Assembly: GCF_002873135.1 (NCBI RefSeq)
Contig: NZ_MCVI01000016.1
Coordinates: forward strand, 86,657-150,656
Direction: 5' to 3'
Length of the DNA: 64,000 bases
Source of the DNA: Shewanella sp. 10N.286.48.A6
GTDB taxonomy: Bacteria; Pseudomonadota; Gammaproteobacteria; Enterobacterales; Shewanellaceae
Each line of letters starts with the position of its first letter. Positions within the stretch are counted from its first letter, which is position 1. A program made the translations under genes and the position numbers. Shown here in pieces: positions 56,182 through 64,000 of the stretch. The notes below the pieces were generated by a model. The model worked only from the letters and a program-made list of their open reading frames with translations, was not told the origin of the DNA and made no database searches.

Positions 56182-57957
56182 ATGAAACTTAAATATTTAG
56201 CTTCGGCAGTGGCAGTGATGATGCTTACTTCTGGCAGCGTAATGGCAAAAAATGACTTAGCGTCTTTCCATACTGAAATGGGTGACTGTCAAAGCTGTCA
56301 CGTTGCAGAAAAAATGAAAGACATCAAGAAAAGCATGACTGATAGCCAAACTCATGAGAACGCCCAGTGTCAGGACTGTCATGGTGGTTATGCTGATTTA
56401 GTTAACGATGAACTTGCGTTTGACCCTCATGCATCTCATTTAGGAGATATCAACTGTACTTCTTGTCATACCGCCCATGCTAAACCTGAGTTGACTTGTA
56501 ATAACTGTCATAACTTTGAAATGGAAATGCCATTTGCTGATTCAAAAGCGAAGAAGAAGTGGGATGGTGATTGGAATCAAGACAAAATCCAACAAGCGAT
56601 TGATAAAGGCCCTGTAGAAACGGTTGATGTGATTGTTGTTGGTGGCGGTAGTGCCGGTTTCAATGCAGCGATTTCAGCTAAATTGGCAGGTGCCAACGTT
56701 GTTTTATTTGAAAAAGCCCCTTATACCGGTGGTAACTCAATGCTTGCTGCAGGCGGTATTAATGCTGTCGGCACACCACAACAAAAAGCCAAAGGCATTG
56801 AAGACACTGTTGATTGGTATGCTGAAGATGCCATGAAAGGCGGTCGTTATCAAAATGACCCTAAACTTGTGCAAACTATGGCTGAAGAGTCTGCTGGCGC
56901 TGTAGCATGGCTTGAGTCTTTAGGTGCTGATATGTCAGAGCTTAAACGTTCAGGCGGCGCAAGAGCAGAGCGTACTCACGCACCTTCTGGTGGCGCGTCA
57001 ATTGGTCCACACTTAATTGATACCTTGCGTAAAGCCGCAGTAGAACGTGATATTCCAGTTCGCGTTAACTCAAGAGTTGAAAAAATCGTCTTAAATGATG
57101 ATCAATCAGTTGCTGGCGTGGTGGTTCACGGCCGTCATTCAGGCTACAACATGGTCGCTGCTGATTCTATTGTATTAGCGACAGGTGGTTATGGTATGAA
57201 TAAGCAAATGGTTGCTTACTACCGCCCTACAATGAAAGACATGTCTAGTTCAAATAACGTTACAGCCACTGGTGATGGTGTGCTACTTGCTAAAGAAATT
57301 GGCGCTTCAATGACTGATATTGATTGGGTTCAAGCGCATCCTACAGTAGGTAAAGATAGCCGTATTTTGATTTCTGAAACCGTTCGCGGTGTTGGTGCAA
57401 TTATGGTCAATACTGATGGCAACCGTTTCATTAATGAACTAACGACTCGTGACCGTGCATCAGATGCAATCTTAAAGCAAAAAGATCAATATGCTTGGTT
57501 AGTGTTCGATGAGCAATTGGTTGAGAAAAAGAAAATGGTACGTGGTTACGAACATTTAGGTATGTTAAGTAAAGCCAACACCATTGAAGAACTGGCAAAA
57601 ATCACCGGAATGGCTGATTTACCGAAAACTGCAGCGGATTACAACAAGTATAAAGCAGCAGGTAAAGATGATGCATTCGGCCGCGCCAATATGCCATTAA
57701 GCTTAAGCACGCCGCCATACTACGCTGTAAAAGTAGCACCTGGTATTCACCATACTATGGGCGGAATCGCAATTGATACCGATACGAATATCTTGAACCT
57801 ACAAAGCTGGAAAATGCCTGGTTTGTTTGCGGCTGGTGAGGTCACTGGTGGTGTTCATGGTTATAACCGTCTAGGCGGTAACGCAATCGCTGATACGGTA
57901 GTATTTGGTCGTAAAGCTGGTGAAAACGCCGCTAAGCATGCGCTAAAAACTAAATAA
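56182..57957 (+). CDS. ifcA: Ifc3-like tetraheme flavocytochrome c (Fe(III)-induced fumarate reductase family)
   Basis: Periplasmic fumarate-reductase-family enzyme of 591 aa. A signal peptide ends VMA; four c-heme motifs lie at about 36-40, 63-67, 92-96 and 106-110; the FAD domain starts VDVIVVGGGSAGF (about 148-160). Catalytic residues of the Fcc3 fold are kept: His386, Glu399, Arg402, Arg423 (in LTTRDRAS), His523/524 and Arg563. The substrate-clamp Met and Thr of Fcc3 are Leu396 and Ser398. Long stretches such as YRPTMKDMSSSNN and VQAHPTVGKDSRILISETVRG match S. frigidimarina Ifc3 as I recall it, more than Fcc3. The physiological acceptor may be fumarate or another enoate. Confidence 0.9.
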   Translation: MKLKYLASAVAVMMLTSGSVMAKNDLASFHTEMGDCQSCHVAEKMKDIKKSMTDSQTHENAQCQDCHGGYADLVNDELAFDPHASHLGDINCTSCHTAHAKPELTCNNCHNFEMEMPFADSKAKKKWDGDWNQDKIQQAIDKGPVETVDVIVVGGGSAGFNAAISAKLAGANVVLFEKAPYTGGNSMLAAGGINAVGTPQQKAKGIEDTVDWYAEDAMKGGRYQNDPKLVQTMAEESAGAVAWLESLGADMSELKRSGGARAERTHAPSGGASIGPHLIDTLRKAAVERDIPVRVNSRVEKIVLNDDQSVAGVVVHGRHSGYNMVAADSIVLATGGYGMNKQMVAYYRPTMKDMSSSNNVTATGDGVLLAKEIGASMTDIDWVQAHPTVGKDSRILISETVRGVGAIMVNTDGNRFINELTTRDRASDAILKQKDQYAWLVFDEQLVEKKKMVRGYEHLGMLSKANTIEELAKITGMADLPKTAADYNKYKAAGKDDAFGRANMPLSLSTPPYYAVKVAPGIHHTMGGIAIDTDTNILNLQSWKMPGLFAAGEVTGGVHGYNRLGGNAIADTVVFGRKAGENAAKHALKTK

Positions 57958-57986
57958 CTCTTAGTTAAATTTCATCATTCCCTTAT

Positions 57987-58019
57987 AAAGGCCAAGTCTC
58001 ATCAACTTGGCCTTTTTTT
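57987..58019 (+). terminator. Rho-independent terminator of the flavocytochrome gene
   Basis: AAAGGCCAAGT...ACTTGGCCTTT stem with a 7-base loop and T7 tail, 30 bases after the stop. Confidence 0.9.
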
Positions 58020-58066
58020 ATTAATAAAGCCGCATTAATAAAGAGTCACTGTGCAGTTAACCAGAT

Positions 58067-58099
58067 ATAAAAAAGCCAAGTTATAATAACTTGGCTTTT
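58067..58099 (-). terminator. Rho-independent terminator of fabV
   Basis: AAAAGCCAAGTTA-TAA-TAACTTGGCTTTT 13-bp stem. Read on the minus strand it follows the fabV stop and ends in a U-run. Confidence 0.88.
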
Positions 58100-58116
58100 C
58101 TTATTACCTTAGGGGA

Positions 58117-59319
58117 TTAAAGGCTGATAACATCAAAAGTCACGTTTGGATTAACGTCAGCTTCATAGTCGATGCCAGCAATACCAAAACCAAACAGTTT
58201 TAAAAACTCTTCTTTGTATTCATTGTAATCAGTCAGTTCAGCAAGGTTTTCAGTGGTGACATCCGGCCATAAGTCACGGCAATGTTTTTGAATTTCTTCG
58301 CGTAACTCCCAATCATCTAAACGAAGACGATTTTCATCATCTGTTGGTGCCGCTTGACCATCAGCGCGATATAAACGCTCGCTGAACATACGGTAAATTT
58401 GGTCCATACAGCCTTCATGAACGCCTTCTTCACGCATTTTCTTAAATACCATCGCGATGTATAAAGGCATTACCGGGATAGCAGAGCTTGCTTGAGTGAC
58501 AACACTCTTAAGCACAGCCACATTGGCAGAGCCGCCTGTTTTGGCTAACTTTTCATTAAGGCTATGAGCCGCACGGTCTAAATCCATTTTGGCTTTACCT
58601 AATGCGCCATGCCAGTAGATAGGCCAAGTGATCTCGGTGCCAATATAGCTGTAGGCCACGGTTTTACAATTATCCGCTAATACACCCGCATCACTTAAGG
58701 CGCTCATCCATAATTCCCAATCTTGACCGCCCATCACTGTCACGGTATCAGCAATTTCTTGCTCTGTTGCTGGCTCTACCGAGGTTTCGATGATGGTGTT
58801 TTTGTTGGTGTCTACCGCAGTTGCGGTATAAGTTTCACCGATAGGCTTAAGGCTTGAGCGGATCACTTCACCGGTATCAGGCAATTTACGCACTGGAGAA
58901 GCTAAAGAGTAAACCACCATATCAATTTGACCTAAGTCTTGTTTGATAAGCTCAATGACTTTTTGTTTAGCTTCATGGCTAAATGCATCACAGTTAATGC
59001 TTTTTGAATATAAACCTTCAGCTTTAGCGAATTTATCAAAGTAGGCAGAGTTGTACCAACCGGCCGTACCTGGTTTGGTTTCTGTGCTTGGTTTTTCAAA
59101 GAAAACACCAATGGTGGCCGCATCACTACCGAACGCTGATGCAATACGAGAAGATAAGCCGTAGCCACTTGAAGAGCCAACCACTAAGACTTTTTTAGGG
59201 CCATTGGCAATTTTGCCTTTTGCTTTGGTTAATTCGATTTGTTCTTTGACGTTAGCTTCACAACCGATAGGATGAGTGGTTGTACAAATAAAGCCACGTG
59301 TTTTAGGTTTAATAATCAT
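58117..59319 (-). CDS. fabV: FabV-type enoyl-ACP (trans-2-enoyl-CoA) reductase
   Basis: NADH-dependent reductase completing each fatty-acid elongation cycle, about 400 aa, much longer than FabI (about 260). The family start is [20 protein letters not shown], the nucleotide-binding part [19 protein letters not shown], and the catalytic Y-x8-K motif is [10 protein letters not shown]. The start at 59319 follows AAAGGAAG; the frame continues to 59379. FabV enzymes are intrinsically triclosan-tolerant. It lies 105 bases downstream of sapF on the same strand. Confidence 0.94.
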   Translation of the reverse strand: MIIKPKTRGFICTTTHPIGCEANVKEQIELTKAKGKIANGPKKVLVVGSSSGYGLSSRIASAFGSDAATIGVFFEKPSTETKPGTAGWYNSAYFDKFAKAEGLYSKSINCDAFSHEAKQKVIELIKQDLGQIDMVVYSLASPVRKLPDTGEVIRSSLKPIGETYTATAVDTNKNTIIETSVEPATEQEIADTVTVMGGQDWELWMSALSDAGVLADNCKTVAYSYIGTEITWPIYWHGALGKAKMDLDRAAHSLNEKLAKTGGSANVAVLKSVVTQASSAIPVMPLYIAMVFKKMREEGVHEGCMDQIYRMFSERLYRADGQAAPTDDENRLRLDDWELREEIQKHCRDLWPDVTTENLAELTDYNEYKEEFLKLFGFGIAGIDYEADVNPNVTFDVISL

Positions 59320-59424
59320 AATTTGGTTTCTTCCTTTAACAATCGCACTAGGATAAATAGTTAGGCGACGAATTGGCACTAGTTTTTATGTTTTTTGGCT
59401 AAATTACTCAGTGGTTGGAGCAGT

Positions 59425-60210
59425 TTAGCGTTTGGCTGTGAGTTGTGTTTGCTGCGATATTAAGCGGCGAGAGTATTCTTGTTGTGGGTGATTGAATAAT
59501 TCTTCTGTGCTCGCTAGTTCAACTACGCTGCCATTTTTGAGCACCAGTACCTTGTCACTAAAATGACGTACAATGTTCAAATTGTGGGTCACAAAAATAT
59601 ACGATAGCCCCATTTCTTTTTGTAATTTTATCAGCAGATTAAGTATTTGAGAACGCACTGATAAATCTAATGAGGCAAGTGCTTCATCAGCGATAATGAT
59701 TTTAGGGTTTAACATTAAAGCTCTAGCAACGGCTACACGTTGTTTTTGACCTTCAGAGACCATATGAGGATAGAAATTGGCATGTTCAGGTAGTAAGCCC
59801 ACTTTTCTGAGTCTATCTGCCACCCGCACTTTTCGTTCCGCTGAATTCAATGTGGTGTTAAATCGTAATGGTTCTTCTAGTAGGCTACCAATGGTTAACC
59901 TCGGGTTTAATGAGGTGTTAGGGTCTTGAAAAATCATTCTAATTAAGCGGCTGCGCTGTTTGAGATTTCGCGCCTCCAATGCTTCCCCTTCAAACAATAT
60001 TTCTCCACCGCTGCGAGGCTCTGCGCCAACCAGTATTCGCGCTAAGGTACTTTTACCTGAGCTTACTTCACCGACAATAGCCAAGGTTTGTCCACGCTCA
60101 AGTTTAAATGATAGTGGTGACAGGGCTTGATTATATTGCGCTTTGAACCTTTTATAACCCGTAAAATAGCGTTTGCTTAGCTGGTTTACTTTAAGTAATG
60201 GAGTTGTCAT
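59425..60210 (-). CDS. sapF: SapF, peptide ABC transporter ATP-binding protein
   Basis: Cytoplasmic ATPase of 261 aa in the Opp/Dpp family. Walker A GEVSSGKSTLARIL, Q-loop IFQDPNTSLNPR, signature segment MVSEGQKQRVAVARAL (E in place of the first G-S of LSGGQ) and Walker B IIIADEAL. The start overlaps the end of sapD by 20 bases. Last gene of sapABCDF. Confidence 0.93.
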   Translation of the reverse strand: MTTPLLKVNQLSKRYFTGYKRFKAQYNQALSPLSFKLERGQTLAIVGEVSSGKSTLARILVGAEPRSGGEILFEGEALEARNLKQRSRLIRMIFQDPNTSLNPRLTIGSLLEEPLRFNTTLNSAERKVRVADRLRKVGLLPEHANFYPHMVSEGQKQRVAVARALMLNPKIIIADEALASLDLSVRSQILNLLIKLQKEMGLSYIFVTHNLNIVRHFSDKVLVLKNGSVVELASTEELFNHPQQEYSRRLISQQTQLTAKR

Positions 60211-61198
60211 CTTCTATCTCACTGTTATACGGGAAATGGCAGGCAAAATAGCGATCTTTTTCGTGGGCCAAACTGGGTTGGATAACACATGCTCTTTGGG
60301 CGTCAGGGCAGCGAGGACCCAGCCTGCACCCTGCAGGCAAATGCTGCAATGACGGCGAGGAACCTTGCAATGTCGGTAAATAGGCTTTGTGGCGTATTTG
60401 GCCTGCAAAGTCTGGCAGATTTTTGAATAATGCTTTGGTATAGGGGTGATAGGGTTGTTTGATTAATTCGTTAACGGGCCCCGACTCCATGATTTGTCCG
60501 CTGTATAAAATACTGATGCGATCGCACCATTTTGCTAAATTTTCTAGTTCATGGCTGACTAGCAGTATAGAGACATTTTGAAGTTGGTTTAATTGAGCTA
60601 ACAAACGAAATATTTGCGCTTGAGTACTTAATTCCATCGCATTGGTTGGTTCGTCGGCGATTAATAACTTAGGGTGGTTAGCTACTGCCATAGCAATCAT
60701 TACCTTTTGGCAGGCACCTTCAGAAAGTTCCCAAGGGTAGCGCTTCATAATGGCTTTGGGCTTTTTAATTCCAACTTTATGAAGCCATTTTTGCGCGGTT
60801 AAATGAGTGTCTTTTGCTCTGCGCCAAAAAGGCACGGCTTTGTTTGGCGTGAGCGATTCAATTAACTGACTGCCGATAGTTTTTACCGGGTCTAAACTGC
60901 CAGAAGGGTCTTGGAAAATCATGGTCATATCACTGCCCATTAAGCTGCGACGTTGCTTTTTAGTCATTTCCAATAAATTTTTGCCATCCCACATCATGCG
61001 ATCGGCAATGATGCGCCAGTTTGGGCCTAAAACGCCTAGTACCGCTTTGGCTAATAAGCTACGCCCAGAACCTGATTCACCAACTAAGCCATGAATTTCA
61101 CCCGGATTAATGGTTAAACTGACTTTCTCAAGTACCTTCACTGTGCCTTGTGGGGTATCGAGTTCGATAGTGAGATTTCTGACATCAAGTAATGGCAT
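60191..61198 (-). CDS. sapD: SapD, peptide ABC transporter ATP-binding protein
   Basis: ATPase of 335 aa. Walker A is GESGSGRSLLAKAV, with Arg in place of the usual Lys. The Q-loop reads MIFQDPSGSLDP, the signature region YPWELSEGACQKVMIAMA, Walker B LLIADEPTNAM, and the C-terminal oligopeptide-type extension contains CRLGPRCPDAQRAC. The Walker A Lys to Arg and the atypical signature suggest a weakened or regulatory ATPase; whether this is usual for SapD was not checked. Confidence 0.93.
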   Translation of the reverse strand: MPLLDVRNLTIELDTPQGTVKVLEKVSLTINPGEIHGLVGESGSGRSLLAKAVLGVLGPNWRIIADRMMWDGKNLLEMTKKQRRSLMGSDMTMIFQDPSGSLDPVKTIGSQLIESLTPNKAVPFWRRAKDTHLTAQKWLHKVGIKKPKAIMKRYPWELSEGACQKVMIAMAVANHPKLLIADEPTNAMELSTQAQIFRLLAQLNQLQNVSILLVSHELENLAKWCDRISILYSGQIMESGPVNELIKQPYHPYTKALFKNLPDFAGQIRHKAYLPTLQGSSPSLQHLPAGCRLGPRCPDAQRACVIQPSLAHEKDRYFACHFPYNSEIEDDNSIT

Positions 61199-61201
61199 GG
61201 G

Positions 61202-62092
61202 CTAGTTTCTTATCGGCGCGAGCGCCGAGCGTAATCCGTCACCCACCAAATTAATGGATAACACAGTAAATAGGATCGCCAAACCTGGAATGGTAATCGA
61301 CCAAGGCGCAATTAATTGGCTGTTTAACCCTTGAAAAATCATCGCTCCCCACTCTGAGCTAGGGGCTTGTGCTCCAAGATTGAGAAAGCCTAAGGCGGCA
61401 ATGTCTAATATCGCCACCGATATGGCAATGGTCGTTTGAATAATAACCACTTCCCAGACGTTTGGCATGATGACATACCAAAAGATTTGTATTTGACTGG
61501 CGCCATCAAGTTTAGCGGCAATAACGTATTCTTTTTGTAGCTCTTCATGTACTGCTTGGTGAATTGCCCGCACAAATTGCGGCGTTAAGGCTAAGCCTAC
61601 TGCCCAAAATACATTTATTAACCCCGGACCGGTCACTGCGACAACCAAAATGGCGAGCAATAATGACGGAATTGATAATAAGGCATCGAGCAAATGACCT
61701 AAAATACTTGATTTTAACCCACGCATCATTCCTGAAAGGGAGCCAATAATAAAGCCGACGATTAAGGCGCAAAGCACCACAATTAATGACATGCCGAACG
61801 TTAATCTAACCCCATGCAATAAGCGGCTGAATAAGTCTCGGCCTAAATCATCGGTACCTAAAAAATGTGAAACATGTCCAAGGGCGTCCCATGATGGCGG
61901 TAATAATATGGCATCAGGATTTTGCATTTCTGGTGGGTAAGGAGCGAGTAGCGGCCCCAATACAACCAGTAGTAATAAAAATATTACCGCCCAAAGGCCT
62001 GCGACAGCAAATGGGTTACTAGCAAATGCTTTCCACAATTGCATCATAGGTGAAGCTATGTGTTCATCCTGATATATTTTAATTGCTGGCAT
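61202..62092 (-). CDS. sapC: SapC, peptide ABC transporter permease
   Basis: Inner-membrane permease of 296 aa of the DppC type. The GTDDLGRDLFSRLLHGVR signature is present, as is the EAA-loop region (EYVIAAKLDGASQIQIFWYVIMPN), with about six TM segments. Overlaps the sapB end by 14 bases and is separated from sapD by three bases. Confidence 0.94.
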   Translation of the reverse strand: MPAIKIYQDEHIASPMMQLWKAFASNPFAVAGLWAVIFLLLLVVLGPLLAPYPPEMQNPDAILLPPSWDALGHVSHFLGTDDLGRDLFSRLLHGVRLTFGMSLIVVLCALIVGFIIGSLSGMMRGLKSSILGHLLDALLSIPSLLLAILVVAVTGPGLINVFWAVGLALTPQFVRAIHQAVHEELQKEYVIAAKLDGASQIQIFWYVIMPNVWEVVIIQTTIAISVAILDIAALGFLNLGAQAPSSEWGAMIFQGLNSQLIAPWSITIPGLAILFTVLSINLVGDGLRSALAPIRN

Positions 62093-63110
62093 ACAGTTCT
62101 TTCCTATTAATAGGGTTAATAGTGGTATGCACTAAATCAATCATAATGCTTAAAAAGATAATCAGCAAAGAGACTGAAAGGATCCCTGCTTGAATCACGG
62201 TGTAATCTCGCTGATATATTCCTGCAATAAGCCATGATCCCACCCCTGGCCATGCAAAAATTACCTCGACAATAATGCCGTAACTGGCAAACGAGCCAAG
62301 CATTAAGCCAAAGGCTTTAAGAACTGGGATAAGCGCGTTAGGTAAGGCATGTTTCATTAAAATACTATAGGTATTAAGGCCACGGGCTTCAGCAGCGCGA
62401 ATATAGGTTTGGGTCATAACCGTCATCATTGCTTGACGTGTGATACGTATAACGACAGTAAAAGGTAATACCGCTAAGGTTACCGCAGGTAAAATGATGT
62501 GTAATAAGGCATCTTTAAATGCTGAGATCCGATAGGCTTCATGTGATAGCAAAGTATCGATCAGCATAAAACCTGTGACGGGTTCAATTTCATATAATAA
62601 ATTGATTTGTCCAGAGATCGGCAACCACTCTAGCTTTACCCCAAACCATAATGACAAGGTTAATCCGAGCCAGAATACAGGTATAGAGTAACCGGTTAAG
62701 GTTAGGGCTAAAATACTGCGCTGGACTGACTTGCTTTCACTTAATGAGGACAATACGCCAAGTGGCACTCCAAAAAATATTGCTATCGTCCCAGCAAATA
62801 ATGACAATTCAAAAGAGGCGGGTAACACGTTACTGAGCTCTGTGGCGACACTTTGTTGTGAGTTAACCGAAATCCCTAAATTGCCTGATAATCGCTCGGT
62901 TAAATAAGCGATAAATTGACTAAGCTGGTTACTATCAAGCTTAAAGTCTGCAACGGTTTGTGCTTGTTGCTCACTGCTAGGGAACTGTATCCCAGTTAAG
63001 GCGTAGCTTTTTTCAACTGGAAACATACCGGTGGCAAAAAACAGTACCGCAATCATAACCAATGAAGTGGCAAAAAATAAATTAATTCGTCTTAGAAAAT
63101 AACGCCACAT
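62079..63110 (-). CDS. sapB: SapB, peptide ABC transporter permease
   Basis: DppB-type inner-membrane permease of 343 aa with an N-terminal TM (MWRYFLRRINLFFATSLVMI), a periplasmic loop and the conserved EAA region (YIRAAEARGLNTYSILMKHALPNALIPVL). Start overlaps the sapA stop as TAATG. Confidence 0.94.
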   Translation of the reverse strand: MWRYFLRRINLFFATSLVMIAVLFFATGMFPVEKSYALTGIQFPSSEQQAQTVADFKLDSNQLSQFIAYLTERLSGNLGISVNSQQSVATELSNVLPASFELSLFAGTIAIFFGVPLGVLSSLSESKSVQRSILALTLTGYSIPVFWLGLTLSLWFGVKLEWLPISGQINLLYEIEPVTGFMLIDTLLSHEAYRISAFKDALLHIILPAVTLAVLPFTVVIRITRQAMMTVMTQTYIRAAEARGLNTYSILMKHALPNALIPVLKAFGLMLGSFASYGIIVEVIFAWPGVGSWLIAGIYQRDYTVIQAGILSVSLLIIFLSIMIDLVHTTINPINRKELYASN

Positions 63111-64000
63111 TAAGGTTTTTTCTCCGCAGTTTTTAGTTCGATATTAGAGAAAGCCATTCCACCATAGGGGTTAACATCTTTAGTTGATACTGAAATGTTT
63201 TTTAGGATCAATTTTTGTCCATGGGCAATATTAACCAAGGGAACTTGCTGATGAATGAGCTGTTCAGCTTGCTGATATAGCGCCTTTCTTGTGGTTTTTA
63301 TTGGCGTAGCTTTAGCTTGTGCAAGTATTGCGTCCAATTCAGCTGAACACCATTTAGAACGGTTATTATTTGATTCTAGGGCTGAGCAACTGAGTAGTGG
63401 GGTAAAGAAATTATCAGGATCGGTATTGTCAGCATTCCAACCAATTAATACTGAATCATAATCTTGGCTAATTAATTTTTGCGTAAACACGCTCCAGTCA
63501 TAACTGACAATATTCACTTTAACCCCAATGTTGGCTAAGTCGGCCTGAATCAGCTCTGCGGTCTTGAGGGCGTTTGGATTATAAATTCGCACCACTGGCA
63601 TCGCCCAAATATCAAAGGTTAAGTTATTAACCCCTGATTCTTCTAACAGCCTTTTAGCTTTCTCAGGATCAAAATCATTAGGGTCGGATGAGTCTGAATA
63701 AGCCCATGATCCTGGCGGCAGCATTCCGGTCGCTTCTACAGCGGTGTCATGGTAAACCACATTAAGGATATTTTTCTTATCAATGGCATGGGCAAGGGCA
63801 AGTCGAACTCGCACATCGTCTAGAGGAGGCTTTTGAGTGTTAAATGCCCAAAAACCGACGTTTAACCCCGGTTTAGTGTTAACTTTTAAGTGTTTATGCT
63901 GTTTAATTACTGCAAGTTCATTTGCCTTTGGCAGGGCAGACACATGGCAATCTTTAGTGATGATTTTAGCCAGTCTAGACTCACTTTTAGGTGTGATATC
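63110..64000 (-). CDS. sapA: SapA, periplasmic peptide-binding protein (partial, N-terminus outside window)
   Basis: C-terminal about 296 residues of a family 5 (Opp/Dpp-like) solute-binding protein; the frame is open to the window edge with no start needed inside. Visible segments include VGFWAFNTQKPPLDDVRVRLALAHAID, ATGMLPPGSWAYSD and DYDSVLIGWNADNTDPDNFF, typical of the family. In enteric bacteria Sap takes part in peptide or putrescine transport and potassium/antimicrobial peptide tolerance; the substrate here is unknown. First gene of sapABCDF. Confidence 0.92.
   Translation of the reverse strand, partial: DITPKSESRLAKIITKDCHVSALPKANELAVIKQHKHLKVNTKPGLNVGFWAFNTQKPPLDDVRVRLALAHAIDKKNILNVVYHDTAVEATGMLPPGSWAYSDSSDPNDFDPEKAKRLLEESGVNNLTFDIWAMPVVRIYNPNALKTAELIQADLANIGVKVNIVSYDWSVFTQKLISQDYDSVLIGWNADNTDPDNFFTPLLSCSALESNNNRSKWCSAELDAILAQAKATPIKTTRKALYQQAEQLIHQQVPLVNIAHGQKLILKNISVSTKDVNPYGGMAFSNIELKTAEKKP

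Noticed and set aside
56182..57957. Urocanate reductase (UrdA) assignment for the flavocytochrome
   Set aside because: The overall sequence matches Ifc3 better as recalled, and the neighbours (porin, LysR, DUF819) fit the Ifc3 locus; no histidine-degradation gene is nearby.
1..64000. CRISPR array, prophage, integron or toxin-antitoxin pair
   Set aside because: No regularly spaced repeats, phage structural genes, integrase or small gene pairs of that type were seen.

Overview
This 64 kb window is chromosomal DNA from a Shewanella species. The evidence is a decaheme MtrC next to an 11-heme UndA-type outer-membrane cytochrome, a flavocytochrome c close to the Fe(III)-induced Ifc3 of S. frigidimarina, an E. 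coli-like housekeeping block (glnS, miaE, lpxH, ppiB, cysS, folD, tig-clpP-clpX-lon-hupB-ppiD, sapABCDF) and a Vibrio/Shewanella-type TonB2 operon. The AT-rich composition fits a low-GC marine or cold-adapted member of the genus; the species cannot be resolved from sequence reading alone. Coding density is high and no CRISPR array or prophage was seen. The only mobile-element trace is one decayed IS30-family transposase.

Layout. 1-3.7 kb: extracellular electron transfer genes on the minus strand (undA, then mtrC running off the left edge). 4.5 kb: 4.5S SRP RNA gene. 4.7-10.3 kb: a minus-strand run dinG, TauE-type exporter, priC, yccT-like, deacetylase, ComFB-like. It is divergent from polB (DNA polymerase II), and a perfect LexA box sits in the dinG/polB divergent promoter. 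13-17.5 kb: porin and TonB-dependent receptor. 17.6-21.4 kb: an accessory patch with a TPR/2-oxoglutarate oxygenase fusion, a convergent prolyl-4-hydroxylase-like protein and the IS30 remnant. 21.9-26.8 kb: six-gene TonB2 operon (DUF3450, TtpC, ExbB, ExbD, TonB, TPR). 27-29.8 kb: DUF885 metallopeptidase, parvulin PpiC, GNAT. 30-32.6 kb: feoAB with a Fur-like upstream site.

32.7-41.2 kb: glnS, bax, Yip1, miaE, lpxH, ppiB, cysS, folD. 41.4-41.8 kb: tRNA-Pro, tRNA-Arg, tRNA-His with a clear promoter and terminator. 42-50.6 kb: the protein quality-control block (trigger factor, ClpP, ClpX, Lon, HU-beta, PpiD) with sigma32-like promoters before clpP and lon. 50.7-52.4 kb: HAD-IB phosphatase and an AraC/GyrI regulator. 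52.4-58 kb: an Ifc3-type locus (DUF819 membrane protein, LysR regulator, porin, tetraheme flavocytochrome c). 58.1-64 kb: fabV followed upstream by sapF-D-C-B-A, with sapA running off the right edge.

Iron links much of the window: outer-surface Fe(III) reduction (MtrC/UndA), Fe(II) uptake (FeoAB), TonB2-energised outer-membrane uptake, and a periplasmic Fe(III)-induced flavocytochrome. The least understood part is the oxygenase pair between the TonB-dependent receptor and the TonB2 operon. Start codons were moved downstream of the longest reading frame wherever a ribosome binding site, signal peptide or family N-terminus supported it; this is stated in each entry.
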